Positions 1 to 5,248 are shown, counted from the stretch's first letter. The stretch is DNA of 6,407 nt from Actinomycetes bacterium (GCA_023401045.1 JAEXEM010000229.1:1-6407), one strand, 5' to 3'. Program-made: numbers and translations. Notes: generated by a model not told the origin, from the sequence alone.

Positions 1-28
1 GACCACGGGACGCCGAGCGGCCCCGGCG

Positions 29-1711
29 TCACATCCGCTCCGGCGCGCTCACCCCGAGCAGCCCCAGCGCGTTCGCGAGCACCTGGCGCGTCGCGTCGTT
101 GAGCCACAGGCGCGTGCGGTGGGCGTCGGTGAGCTCCTCCTCGCCCCACGGCACGACGCGGCGCTTCTGGTCGTACCACTTGTGGTACGCCCCGGCGACA
201 TCCTCGGCGTACCGCGCGACACGGTGCGGCTCGCGCAGGTCCGCGGCCTGGGCGACGACCCGCGGGAAGTCGGCGAGCAGGCCGAGGAGGACCGCCTCCG
301 ACTCGTGGTCGAGCAGCGAGCCGTCGAACCCGTCCTCGCGGCGGACCCCGGCCTCGGCGGCGTTGCGGGACACCGCGGCGGTGCGGGCGTGGGCGTACTG
401 GACGTAGAAGACGGGGTTCTCGTTCGTCGCCCTGGCGAGCAGGTCGAGGTCGAGGTCGATCTGCTGGTCCGACGAGGAGCGCGACAGCGCGTAGCGGGCG
501 GCGTCGACGCCGACGGCCTCGACGAGGTCGTCGATCGTGATGATCGTCCCCGCGCGCTTCGACATCCGGACGGGCTCGCCGTCCTTCACGAGGTTGACGA
601 GCTGGCCGATGAGGATCTCGAGGTTGACGTGCGGGGTGTCCCCGAAGGCCGCGCACACGGCCATCATGCGGCCGACGTACCCGTGGTGGTCGGAGCCGAG
701 CATGATGACGACGCGGTCGAACCCGCGCTCGCGCTTGTCGAGGTAGTAGGCGATGTCACCGGCGATGTACGCGGCCTCGCCGTCGGACTTGATGACGACA
801 CGGTCCTTGTCGTCACCGAAGTCCGTCGTGCGCAGCCACACCGCACCGTCCTTCTCGAACACGTGCCCGCCGGCCCGCAGGCGCTCCACGGCCCGGTCCA
901 CCGCACCCGACTCGTGCAGCGAGTCCTCGTGGAAGTACACGTCGAAGTCGACGCCGAAGTCGTGCAGCGACTTCTTGATCTCCGCGAACATGAGGTCGAC
1001 GCCGCGCGCGCGGAACGCCTCGCGCGCCTCGTCGTCGGTGAGCGTGCGCGGGTCGGGCTCGCCGGCCGCGAGCGCGTCGGCGACGACCTGCTCGGCGATG
1101 TCGGTGATGTACTGGCCGCCGTAGCCGTCCTCCGGGGCCTCCTCGCCGCGGGCGCGCGCGACGAGCGAGCGCGCGAAGCGGTCGATCTGCGCCCCGTGGT
1201 CGTTGAAGTAGTACTCGCGCGTGACCTCGGCGCCCGACGCCTGCAGGACGCGGGCGAGCGCGTCACCCACGGCCGCCCAGCGCACACCGCCGATGTGCAG
1301 CGGGCCGGTCGGGTTGGCCGAGACGAACTCGAGGTTGACCTTGAGGCCGGCGAACGACTCGTTCGTCCCGTAGGCCGCGCCCTGCTCGACGATGCCGCGC
1401 GCGAGCTCGCCGGCGGCGGCCGCATCGAGGCGGACGTTGAGGAACCCCGGGCCGGCGATCTCGACGGCGGCGATGCCGGGCACGTCGGCGAGGCGGCGCG
1501 CGAGCTCCTCGGCGAACGCACGCGGGGCGACGCCCGCCTTCTTCCCGAGCTGCAGCGCGACGTTCGTCGACCAGTCGCCGTGCTCGCGCTGGCGCGGTCG
1601 CTCGATGTGCACGCGGGCCGGGATCGCGGCCGGGTCGAGGGCGAACGTGCCGTCGTCGACGGCGTGCACGAGAGCGCCGCGCAGGGCGTCGGCGAGCTGG
1701 TCGGGAGTCAC
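29..1711 (-). CDS. argS: Arginyl-tRNA synthetase (ArgRS), class I
   Basis: Charges tRNA-Arg with arginine using ATP, in the cytoplasm, as a class I aminoacyl-tRNA synthetase. The 560-residue product has the usual length. An N-terminal tRNA-recognition (additional) domain covers about residues 1-110. The catalytic core follows, with the HIGH-type motif HIGG at 139-142 after the typical NPTGP, and the KMSKS-type loop RMSKR at 382-386. The C-terminal all-helical anticodon-binding DALR domain covers about 435-560, with the expected Y-x2-Y-A-H-A-R at its start. I chose the GTG at 1709-1711, giving [10 protein letters not shown]. It is where similarity to the family begins, and in-frame extension would run into the divergent regulator gene. 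There is no Shine-Dalgarno sequence, but a TAnnnT -10 lies exactly 6 nt upstream, so the mRNA is probably leaderless. The stop codon is at 29-31. A tRNA-Arg gene lies about 0.9 kb away. Confidence 0.97.
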   Translation of the reverse strand: MTPDQLADALRGALVHAVDDGTFALDPAAIPARVHIERPRQREHGDWSTNVALQLGKKAGVAPRAFAEELARRLADVPGIAAVEIAGPGFLNVRLDAAAAGELARGIVEQGAAYGTNESFAGLKVNLEFVSANPTGPLHIGGVRWAAVGDALARVLQASGAEVTREYYFNDHGAQIDRFARSLVARARGEEAPEDGYGGQYITDIAEQVVADALAAGEPDPRTLTDDEAREAFRARGVDLMFAEIKKSLHDFGVDFDVYFHEDSLHESGAVDRAVERLRAGGHVFEKDGAVWLRTTDFGDDKDRVVIKSDGEAAYIAGDIAYYLDKRERGFDRVVIMLGSDHHGYVGRMMAVCAAFGDTPHVNLEILIGQLVNLVKDGEPVRMSKRAGTIITIDDLVEAVGVDAARYALSRSSSDQQIDLDLDLLARATNENPVFYVQYAHARTAAVSRNAAEAGVRREDGFDGSLLDHESEAVLLGLLADFPRVVAQAADLREPHRVARYAEDVAGAYHKWYDQKRRVVPWGEEELTDAHRTRLWLNDATRQVLANALGLLGVSAPERM

Positions 1712-1723
1712 ACCACAAGGGTA
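1711..1723 (-). promoter_or_regulatory. Candidate leaderless promoter of argS
   Basis: Read on the minus strand, the hexamer TACCCT (1723 down to 1718) fits the actinobacterial -10 consensus TAnnnT. Six bases later comes the GTG start codon (1711-1709), so transcription would begin at or beside the start codon. No AGGAG-like sequence lies between them. No convincing -35 TTGACA is visible, which is common for this promoter class. This is inferred from spacing and consensus only. Confidence 0.55.
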
Positions 1724-1810
1724 GGGGACCAGGACCGGGGAACCGCTGCCCCGTCCGCCGCAGGTGGCGAGCGCCACGGAGAGCCCGCGGGCCCGGACAG
1801 GGGCACGCAC

Positions 1811-1850
1811 CGGTCGCACGACCGCTGGACTGGTCGGGAGGTCGTCCGAC
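1811..1850. promoter_or_regulatory. Two related palindromes, candidate operator of the GntR regulator
   Basis: In the argS/regulator intergenic region (1712-1925), CGGTCG-CA-CGACCG at 1811-1824 is a perfect 6-2-6 inverted repeat. A second core, GTCG-TC-CGAC, lies at 1841-1850, 28 bp centre to centre from the first. Both have the form GT-n6-AC, compatible with the broad GntR-family operator pattern of half-sites ending GT and beginning AC. A further GTCG half-site lies between them at 1833-1836. GntR regulators often bind next to their own gene, so autoregulation is a reasonable inference. The rest of this 214-bp gap shows no plus-strand TAnnnT box, so the regulator's own -10 is not identified. 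Confidence 0.4.
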
Positions 1851-1925
1851 GTGTTGAACTCGTCCCGGGGCGCGGAGGCCGCAGGTCGGCCGCACCCGAC
1901 CGCCGGACCGAAGGAGAGACCACCG

Positions 1926-2579
1926 ATGCCCCGACGCACGGGACTGATCGACACCGCCGTGGAGGCGCTGCGGCAGCGCATCAGCTCGGGACAGTGGCCG
2001 GTCGGCACGCGCATCCCGCCCGAGCCCGCGCTCGTCGACCTCCTCGGCGTGGGCCGCAACACGGTGCGCGAGGCGGTGCAGTCCCTCGTCCACGCCGGGC
2101 TGCTCGAGCGCCGGCAGGGCTCCGGGACGTACGTGCTGTCGACGTCCGAGCTCGCGGTGACGATGGGCCGGCAGATCGCCGACGCCCGGCAGCGCGACGT
2201 CGTCTCGGTGCGGCGCGCGCTCGAGATGGAGGCCGCGCGCCTCGCCGCCCGGCACCGCACCGCGACCGACGCGTCGGACCTGCTCGCCAAGCGGGACGCC
2301 CGCGCCGCGGCCTACGCCGGCGGCGACCTCGACACCATGGTCGCGACGGACCTCGAGCTGCACCGCGCGATCGTCCGGACCGCCGCCAACCCCGTCCTTC
2401 GGTCGCTGTACGACAACCTCATCGAGGCGATCGGCGACAACATCCGCTTCAACTTCGTCACCGACGCGCACGCCGCGGACGCGCACGACTCCCTCGTCGA
2501 GGCCATCGTCGCCGGCGACCCCGTCAAGGCGGCCGACGAGACGAGCGCCTACCTGTCCGGGCTGCTCGAGGACGCCTGA
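1926..2579 (+). CDS. GntR-family transcriptional regulator, FadR subfamily (FCD domain)
   Basis: A cytoplasmic DNA-binding repressor or activator, most likely dimeric, whose C-terminal domain senses a small metabolite; the ligand cannot be told from sequence. The product is 217 residues, slightly short for the subfamily. The N-terminal winged helix-turn-helix (about 8-72) contains the family pattern of P-E-P-x-L near residue 35, V-G-R-N-T-V-R-E-A at 42-50, L-x-x-A-G-L-L-E at 54-61 and the wing Q-G-S-G-T-Y-V at 64-70. The all-helical FCD domain (about 90-215) shows the metal/ligand pair D142 and H146 in D-x3-H, N155 and H187. The usual third histidine in the last helix appears to be Y209. ATG 1926 is chosen because AAGGAG (1911-1916) lies 9 nt upstream. 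The gene is divergent from argS and may control itself through the palindromes at 1811-1850. Its regulon is unknown; no enzyme operon is attached to it here. Confidence 0.92.
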   Translation: MPRRTGLIDTAVEALRQRISSGQWPVGTRIPPEPALVDLLGVGRNTVREAVQSLVHAGLLERRQGSGTYVLSTSELAVTMGRQIADARQRDVVSVRRALEMEAARLAARHRTATDASDLLAKRDARAAAYAGGDLDTMVATDLELHRAIVRTAANPVLRSLYDNLIEAIGDNIRFNFVTDAHAADAHDSLVEAIVAGDPVKAADETSAYLSGLLEDA

Positions 2580-2612
2580 CCCGCGGACGTTGCCGACGCG
2601 ACCGACGAGGGC

Positions 2613-2621
2613 TGGTAGTCT
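2613..2621 (+). promoter_or_regulatory. Extended -10 promoter of tRNA-Arg
   Basis: TGG-TAGTCT (2613-2621) is an extended -10 element (TGn plus TAnnnT) ending 13 bases before the mature tRNA. This predicts a transcript start near 2628 and a short 5' leader for RNase P to remove. A weak -35 (TTGCCG, 2590-2595) sits 20 bp upstream, longer than ideal. Confidence 0.5.
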
Positions 2622-2634
2622 CGGGGATCGCTGC

Positions 2635-2710
2635 GCGCCCGTAGCTCAGCGGATAGAGCGTCTGCCTCCGGAGCAGAAGGTCGAAGGTTCGAATCCTTTC
2701 GGGCGCACCA
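2635..2710 (+). tRNA. tRNA-Arg (anticodon CCG)
   Basis: A complete cloverleaf can be drawn by hand. The acceptor stem is GCGCCCG (2635-2641) with CGGGCGC (2700-2706). The D stem is GCTC/GAGC. The anticodon stem TCTGC/GCAGA encloses the loop CTCCGGA with anticodon CCG at 2668-2670. The variable loop has five bases, and the T arm is GAAGG-TTCGAAT-CCTTT with one G-T pair. Discriminator A2707 is followed by an encoded CCA (2708-2710). The tRNA reads CGG, a major arginine codon in such a GC-rich genome. It sits between the regulator and the accessory segment, and its 3' two thirds recur at 4304-4359, marking it as an integration target. It lies close to argS, the gene for its cognate synthetase. 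Confidence 0.97.
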
Positions 2711-2759
2711 CCACCACGAGCCGTCCCGCCGACACCGGCGGGGCGGCTCGTGGCGTTCC
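2655..2759 (+). repeat. Direct repeat copy 1 (attL-like): tRNA 3' part plus terminator
   Basis: This 105-bp stretch matches 4304-4408 without gaps. The only mismatches are A2693/G4342 and T2698/C4347. It starts in the 3' side of the D arm, covers the anticodon arm, T arm, acceptor 3' strand, CCA and the whole terminator hairpin, and ends 6 bp past the hairpin. Similarity stops abruptly at both ends. This is the expected form of one attachment-site half of an element that integrates into the 3' end of a tRNA gene. Confidence 0.9.
2714..2753 (+). terminator. Long hairpin terminator of tRNA-Arg
   Basis: Eighteen bases (2714-2731) pair with 2736-2753 around the 4-base loop ACAC. All pairs are Watson-Crick except one G-T (T2724 with G2743). 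There is no T-run after the stem, as is frequent in GC-rich actinobacteria. It begins 4 bases after the encoded CCA, so it most likely ends the tRNA transcript. Confidence 0.75.
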
Positions 2760-3114
2760 CGGCCTTGCGACGCCGCTGCACATCTGCCGACGTCAGGCGC
2801 GCTCGCGCGCGCGGCCCGCAGTGCCGTCCGCGTGATGCAGGAGCGATGCCGTGCGCCGATGCCGACCACCGGCAGACCACGCGACGGCTGCGCGCGGGCT
2901 GACCGGCTCCCGAGGCCGGCGACTGGATCCTCGGTCGAGCTGGGAACGCCCCCGAGAACCGCGCGCGGCGGGCGTCGGCGACAGTCTTGCGTGACGCCGT
3001 TGCCGACCGTCGCGCACCGACGGCCACGGAAGGAGCCGAGCGCGAAACCGTGCGAGGCGGGGCTGCGGGAGACCGCACAGCGCTCTCGCCCGATGACCAT
3101 GATGTAGCGCTGCG
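2760..3114. other. Left part of the element: no recognisable gene
   Basis: About 355 bp between the tRNA terminator and the cargo promoter. Open frames exist on both strands (for example 2832-3107 plus), but they lack ribosome binding sites, recognisable motifs and host-like codon use. An integrase would be expected here, next to the tRNA, yet no recombinase motif (such as the H-x-x-R or final tyrosine region) is seen. A CG-alternating tract lies at about 2797-2813. The region may be the degraded remains of lost element genes. Confidence 0.5.
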
Positions 3115-3144
3115 TTGACTGCGGACATTTCCGCCCAATACTCT
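3115..3144 (+). promoter_or_regulatory. Promoter of the accessory peptide/membrane protein genes
   Basis: TTGACT (3115-3120, 5 of 6 matches to TTGACA) and TACTCT (3139-3144, TAnnnT) are separated by 18 bp, the best sigma-70-type promoter in the window. The spacer holds the inverted repeat GCGGA-CATT-TCCGC (3121-3134), placed where a bound repressor would block RNA polymerase. The predicted start is near 3151, upstream of both cargo genes, which suggests one transcript for the two. Confidence 0.6.
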
Positions 3145-3149
3145 CCGGA

Positions 3150-3167
3150 CGGCGTCAGGCGACGCCG
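3150..3167 (+). other. 5' UTR hairpin of the cargo transcript
   Basis: CGGCGTC (3150-3156) pairs perfectly with GACGCCG (3161-3167) around an AGGC loop. It falls almost exactly at the predicted 5' end of the transcript, where a stem could protect the mRNA or act in its control. It is too early to be a terminator of the gene. Confidence 0.4.
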
Positions 3168-3214
3168 GTACTGAAGCCAAGGGGGCAAGGATCCGTTCTG
3201 GGGTCCACGCAGTT

Positions 3215-3663
3215 GTGCCAAGGGCGGTCGTGGCGGCCGTGGTGGCCGTGTCAGCGGCGCTGGCGACCGCGGGCAGCGCGATGGCCGCGCAGATCAACGT
3301 CGACGAGTGGCGGGCCCAGGTGCTCGAGCTGGAGCAGGCCGCCGGCTCACGACCCCCGCCGGCACGACGCACTCCACCCAGGCACTCGCCAGCCGCTCGC
3401 TGTCCTCGGGCACAGCACTGGCGGGCACCGAGCAGCGCGCCGGGGCGACCATCAACGCGAAGTGGCACCCGTTCTCGTGGTCACGGTTCAAGTCGTGCAT
3501 GCTGGACGCACAGGTCAGCTGGGCTCTTCTGGCGGTCTTCGCGGCCGTGTGCGGGGCGGCCGGGGTGGTGACCGCGGGTACCGCGCTCGTCGCGTGCTGG
3601 CTGTCCGTGGGGCTGCCTGCTGGTGCGATGGGCGCGTGTGTCGCCTACGCCACCTACTGGTGA
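3215..3663 (+). pseudogene. Frameshifted gene for a small secreted hydrophobic Cys-containing peptide (bacteriocin-like)
   Basis: I do not recognise a family. From GTG 3215 one frame encodes a clear signal peptide: a basic n-region, a V/A-rich core and A-M-A before A25, with likely cleavage after residue 24. About 20 mature-like residues follow, starting QINVDEW. Between about 3341 and 3357 this frame turns into low-complexity Pro/Arg sequence, and protein-like reading moves to the -1 frame until TGA 3661. Restoring one C (at GGC-TC near 3346 or in the C5 run 3353-3357) gives about 149 residues. The second half is a hydrophilic stretch followed by a 50-residue hydrophobic Ala/Gly-rich tail with cysteines at about 95, 113, 128 and 142, ending in YATYW. 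This layout recalls pre-pro-bacteriocins whose C-terminus is released. No good SD precedes GTG 3215; a strong AAGGGGGCAAGG at 3179-3190 instead precedes an in-frame ATC (3191). Decay, sequencing error or programmed frameshifting are all possible. Confidence 0.5.
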
Positions 3664-3712
3664 TCCTGCAGCGGCGAGCTCGTAGATGTCCAGCACCAGG
3701 AGAATCGGTGAC

Positions 3713-4081
3713 ATGAAACCGCAGATGGCAGGCCCGCTGGCAGTCGGCGGACTGATGGCGTGGATCGGCGCGGGTCTCGGGCATGGGGGGCCGTACTCCT
3801 TCGCGCTCTGGCCCACGTCTCTGGTTCTGATGGTGCTGGCCATGCTTGCCGCTCGACGGCGGGTCGTGCAGCGTGACGAGCGATCGGCCTCAACCTCGAT
3901 CGCTGCCCACCCGGCAGTCATGGCCGCTGCGCTGGCGGTCGGTGCACTGCTCGGCGTGGCGACGGCGCGGCGCGAGGTCGCGTGGGTATGCGTGGCTGCG
4001 GCCGCAGCGGGCGCCATGGCGCTCGGGGTGCATCTGGTTCGTCGCCGCCGGCAGGCCCACGATGGCGGCGCCTCGCGCTGA
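3713..4081 (+). CDS. Small multi-pass membrane protein, possible immunity protein
   Basis: The product has 122 residues and matches no family I recognise. Hydrophobic segments at about 5-22, 29-47, 67-84 and 88-107 suggest up to four membrane spans. An Arg-rich loop (48-61, with R48-R50) follows span 2, and a basic C-terminus (R110-R113) follows span 4; by the positive-inside rule both would face the cytoplasm. I start at ATG 3713 because AGGAG (3698-3702) lies 10 nt upstream; the in-frame ATG at 3686 has no such site. It begins 49 bp after the secreted-peptide frame and probably shares the promoter at 3115-3144. A small membrane protein just after a secreted hydrophobic peptide is the usual place for a bacteriocin immunity protein, but that role is inferred from layout alone. 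Third codon positions carry about 21% A/T, unlike the host genes here, which supports acquisition by transfer. Confidence 0.75.
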   Translation: MKPQMAGPLAVGGLMAWIGAGLGHGGPYSFALWPTSLVLMVLAMLAARRRVVQRDERSASTSIAAHPAVMAAALAVGALLGVATARREVAWVCVAAAAAGAMALGVHLVRRRRQAHDGGASR

Positions 4082-4145
4082 TGGTCTGACGCACTCTGCG
4101 GGCACGTGTGAGCGGCTCAGTCCACCAGCCGTACCGGCTCGGCCT

Positions 4146-4184
4146 CCTCGACCCCCGCCTGCACGTCGTCGGCGGGGGTCGAGG
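4146..4184 (+). terminator. Strong hairpin, likely terminator of the cargo transcript
   Basis: Fourteen bases (4146-4159) pair perfectly with 4171-4184 around an 11-base loop, 65 bp after the stop codon of the membrane protein gene. No T-run follows. The rest of the gap 4082-4303 shows no credible gene. A minus-strand frame through the hairpin ending at 4117 has GC-rich third positions and could be the tail of a lost gene, but it has no start or recognisable motif. Confidence 0.55.
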
Positions 4185-4303
4185 CGCGGCGGCATCCGCG
4201 TCGAGGAGACCCGCGTCCGACTGCAGACCGTCCCAGACCCACCAACGACGACGTCGGACCAGGTGGACTCCTCCGGCTGCGTCTGAACCACTGAGCGCGA
4301 CAC

Positions 4304-4359
4304 AGAGCGTCTGCCTCCGGAGCAGAAGGTCGAAGGTTCGAGTCCTCTCGGGCGCACCA
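4304..4359 (+). pseudogene. Truncated tRNA-Arg(CCG), non-functional
   Basis: It matches bases 21-76 of the intact tRNA but lacks the 5' acceptor strand and the 5' half of the D arm, so no cloverleaf can form. The anticodon CCG and CCA end remain. The change T to C at 4347 turns an A-T pair of the T stem into A-C, in keeping with loss of selection. It should not be counted as a tRNA gene. Confidence 0.88.
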
Positions 4360-4362
4360 CCA

Positions 4363-4402
4363 CCACGAGCCGTCCCGCCGACACCGGCGGGGCGGCTCGT
4401 GG
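4363..4402 (+). terminator. Second copy of the tRNA terminator hairpin
   Basis: Identical in sequence to the hairpin at 2714-2753, with an 18-bp stem and ACAC loop. It now stands between the accessory segment and the DUF2071 gene. It could stop any transcript leaking out of the element before the downstream host gene. Confidence 0.65.
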
Positions 4403-4430
4403 CGTTCCGGCGCCCGTGAGGGTGAGGGGC

Positions 4431-4461
4431 TGGACGACCCGCGAGCGGGCGCGCCTACGAT
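4431..4461 (+). promoter_or_regulatory. Candidate leaderless promoter of the DUF2071 gene
   Basis: TACGAT (4456-4461, TAnnnT) ends exactly 6 nt before ATG 4468, placing the transcript start at the start codon. TGGACG (4431-4436, 4 of 6 to TTGACA) lies 19 bp upstream of it. No Shine-Dalgarno sequence is present. Confidence 0.5.
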
Positions 4462-4467
4462 CCCGGG

Positions 4468-5208
4468 ATGACGCAGCGGTCCCCCGACGGCGGGCACCTC
4501 CCCTGGCTCATGGCGATGCGGTGGTCGCACCTCGCGTTCCTCCACTGGCCCGTGCCGGTCGACGTGCTGCGTCCGCACGTCCCGGCCGCGCTCGACGTCG
4601 ACACGTTCGACGGCGAGGCGTGGGTCGGGGTCGTGCCGTTCCACATGAGCGGCGTCCGGCTGCGCGGGACGCCCGCGCCGCCCGGCCCCGGGGCGTTCCA
4701 CGAGCTCAACGTCCGCACGTACGTCACGCACCGCGGCGTGGCGGGCGTGTGGTTCCTCAGCCTCGACGCCGCGAGCCGCACGGCCGTCGAGGCGGGCCGG
4801 ACCGCCATGCACCTGCGGTACCTCCACGCGCGGATCGCGCTCGACGAGCAGGACGGTGGGATCCGGTACGCCGCCCGCCGGGTCGACCGCCGTGGTGCGC
4901 CCGCGACGTTCCGGGCGAGGTACGCCCCCGCCGGCCCCGGCACCGTCTCGACGCCGGGCTCGCTCGAGCACTTCCTCACCGAGCGGTACGCCCTGTACGC
5001 CAGCGAGCTCACCCCGCGCCCGCAGCGGCGGCTGTGGCGCGCCGACGTCACCCACGAGCCCTGGACGATCGCCCCGGCGGACCACGAGGTCGCGGGGAGC
5101 ACGCTGCTCGACCCGTACGGCATCGACGTGCGCGGCCGGCCGCCGCTCGCGCACGTCGCGACGGTCCCCGTCGACGTCCGGGCGCGGTGGAGGCGCCGGG
5201 TCGCCTGA
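4468..5208 (+). CDS. DUF2071 / YqjF-like protein of unknown function
   Basis: A soluble 246-residue protein with the features of the DUF2071 family (Bacillus subtilis YqjF-like). The family is thought to have an acetoacetate-decarboxylase-like fold, but no reaction is established. Recognisable stretches, in order, are M-R-W-S-H-L-A-F-L-H-W-P-V (17-29), the R-P-H-V-P segment (35-39), G-E-A-W-V-G-V-V-P-F-H-M (49-60), F-H-E-L-N-V-R-T-Y-V (77-86) and G-V-W-F-L-S-L-D-A (93-101). The length is normal for the family and the codon use is host-like. No signal peptide or membrane span is seen. ATG 4468 is the first start after the TACGAT box and no SD precedes it, so leaderless translation is likely. 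It lies downstream of the truncated tRNA, so before integration it would have been the next gene after tRNA-Arg. No partner gene explains its job; the family membership is sure, the function is not. Confidence 0.88.
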   Translation: MTQRSPDGGHLPWLMAMRWSHLAFLHWPVPVDVLRPHVPAALDVDTFDGEAWVGVVPFHMSGVRLRGTPAPPGPGAFHELNVRTYVTHRGVAGVWFLSLDAASRTAVEAGRTAMHLRYLHARIALDEQDGGIRYAARRVDRRGAPATFRARYAPAGPGTVSTPGSLEHFLTERYALYASELTPRPQRRLWRADVTHEPWTIAPADHEVAGSTLLDPYGIDVRGRPPLAHVATVPVDVRARWRRRVA

Positions 5209-5229
5209 CCGTCCGCCACGCCGGTGCCG

Positions 5230-5248
5230 CGCCGGGGACGGCCCGGCG
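5230..5248 (+). terminator. Weak hairpin after the DUF2071 gene
   Basis: CGCCGGG (5230-5236) pairs with CCCGGCG (5242-5248) around GACGG, 22 bp after the stop codon. There is no T-run. Seven GC pairs can arise by chance in sequence this GC-rich, so this may be a terminator or nothing; read-through into the transporter gene is possible. Confidence 0.3.

Larger units (their letters stand above)
2655..4408 (+). mobile_element. Remnant integrative element/mini-island at tRNA-Arg(CCG)
   Basis: The segment is bounded by the 105-bp direct repeats at 2655-2759 and 4304-4408, a unit length of 1649 bp. The left copy is part of a complete tRNA. The right copy lacks the acceptor 5' strand and most of the D arm. 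Tyrosine-integrase elements of actinobacteria such as pSAM2 and SLP1 use tRNA 3' ends this way. The cargo has clearly more A/T in third codon positions (about 26 of 122 codons in the membrane protein gene) than the neighbouring host genes (about 1-2%), which supports separate origin. I see no integrase, excisionase, replication or transfer gene inside. It is therefore a deleted remnant, or a small passenger moved by another element's integrase. Confidence 0.75.
4304..4408 (+). repeat. Direct repeat copy 2 (attR-like): tRNA 3' part plus terminator
   Basis: The partner of 2655-2759: 103 of 105 positions are identical. It is followed at once by unrelated sequence leading to the DUF2071 gene, so it probably marks the original chromosomal 3' end of tRNA-Arg, pushed away from the gene when the element integrated. 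Just upstream, CTGAGCGCGACAC (4291-4303) bears only a loose, gapped likeness to the D arm. Confidence 0.9.

Noticed and set aside
1712..2290. N-terminal extension of argS to an ATG at 2290
   Set aside because: The extra 193 residues are Arg/Ser-rich, antisense to the regulator gene and not part of ArgRS. The GTG at 1711 with a TAnnnT box 6 nt upstream is the credible start.
119..2644. Very long plus-strand open frame (841 codons) across argS and the regulator
   Set aside because: It is antisense to argS and out of frame with the regulator. Its product is Arg/Val/Asp-rich low-complexity sequence typical of mirror frames in GC-rich DNA.
2797..2813. Alternating CG tract
   Set aside because: It could favour unusual DNA structure, but such runs are common at this base composition and nothing around it suggests a role.
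2549..3100. Minus-strand frame containing the string KDSNLRPSAPEADAL
   Set aside because: This string is the antisense translation of tRNA-Arg, a well-known false protein in databases; the minus-strand frame over the second tRNA copy shows the same thing. Neither is a gene.
2832..3107. 91-codon plus-strand frame in the left part of the element
   Set aside because: It has no ribosome binding site, no recognisable motif and an Arg/Pro-rich composition; it ends just before the cargo promoter.
4117..4265. Possible C-terminal gene fragment on the minus strand ending at 4117
   Set aside because: The last residues (ADDVQAGVEEAEPVRLVD) have GC-rich third positions, but the frame has no start or motif, overlaps a perfect terminator-like hairpin and runs into the antisense tRNA. 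It was too weak to list as a gene.
2760..4303. Search for an integrase, excisionase, transposase or terminal inverted repeats
   Set aside because: No recombinase-like protein or motif was found in any frame I read, and no insertion-sequence ends or short target duplications other than the tRNA repeats.
4409..4426. CGCCCGTGAG after the right repeat resembling the tRNA 5' end
   Set aside because: The likeness is about ten bases with a gap and is not followed by D-arm sequence, so it is probably chance in GC-rich DNA.
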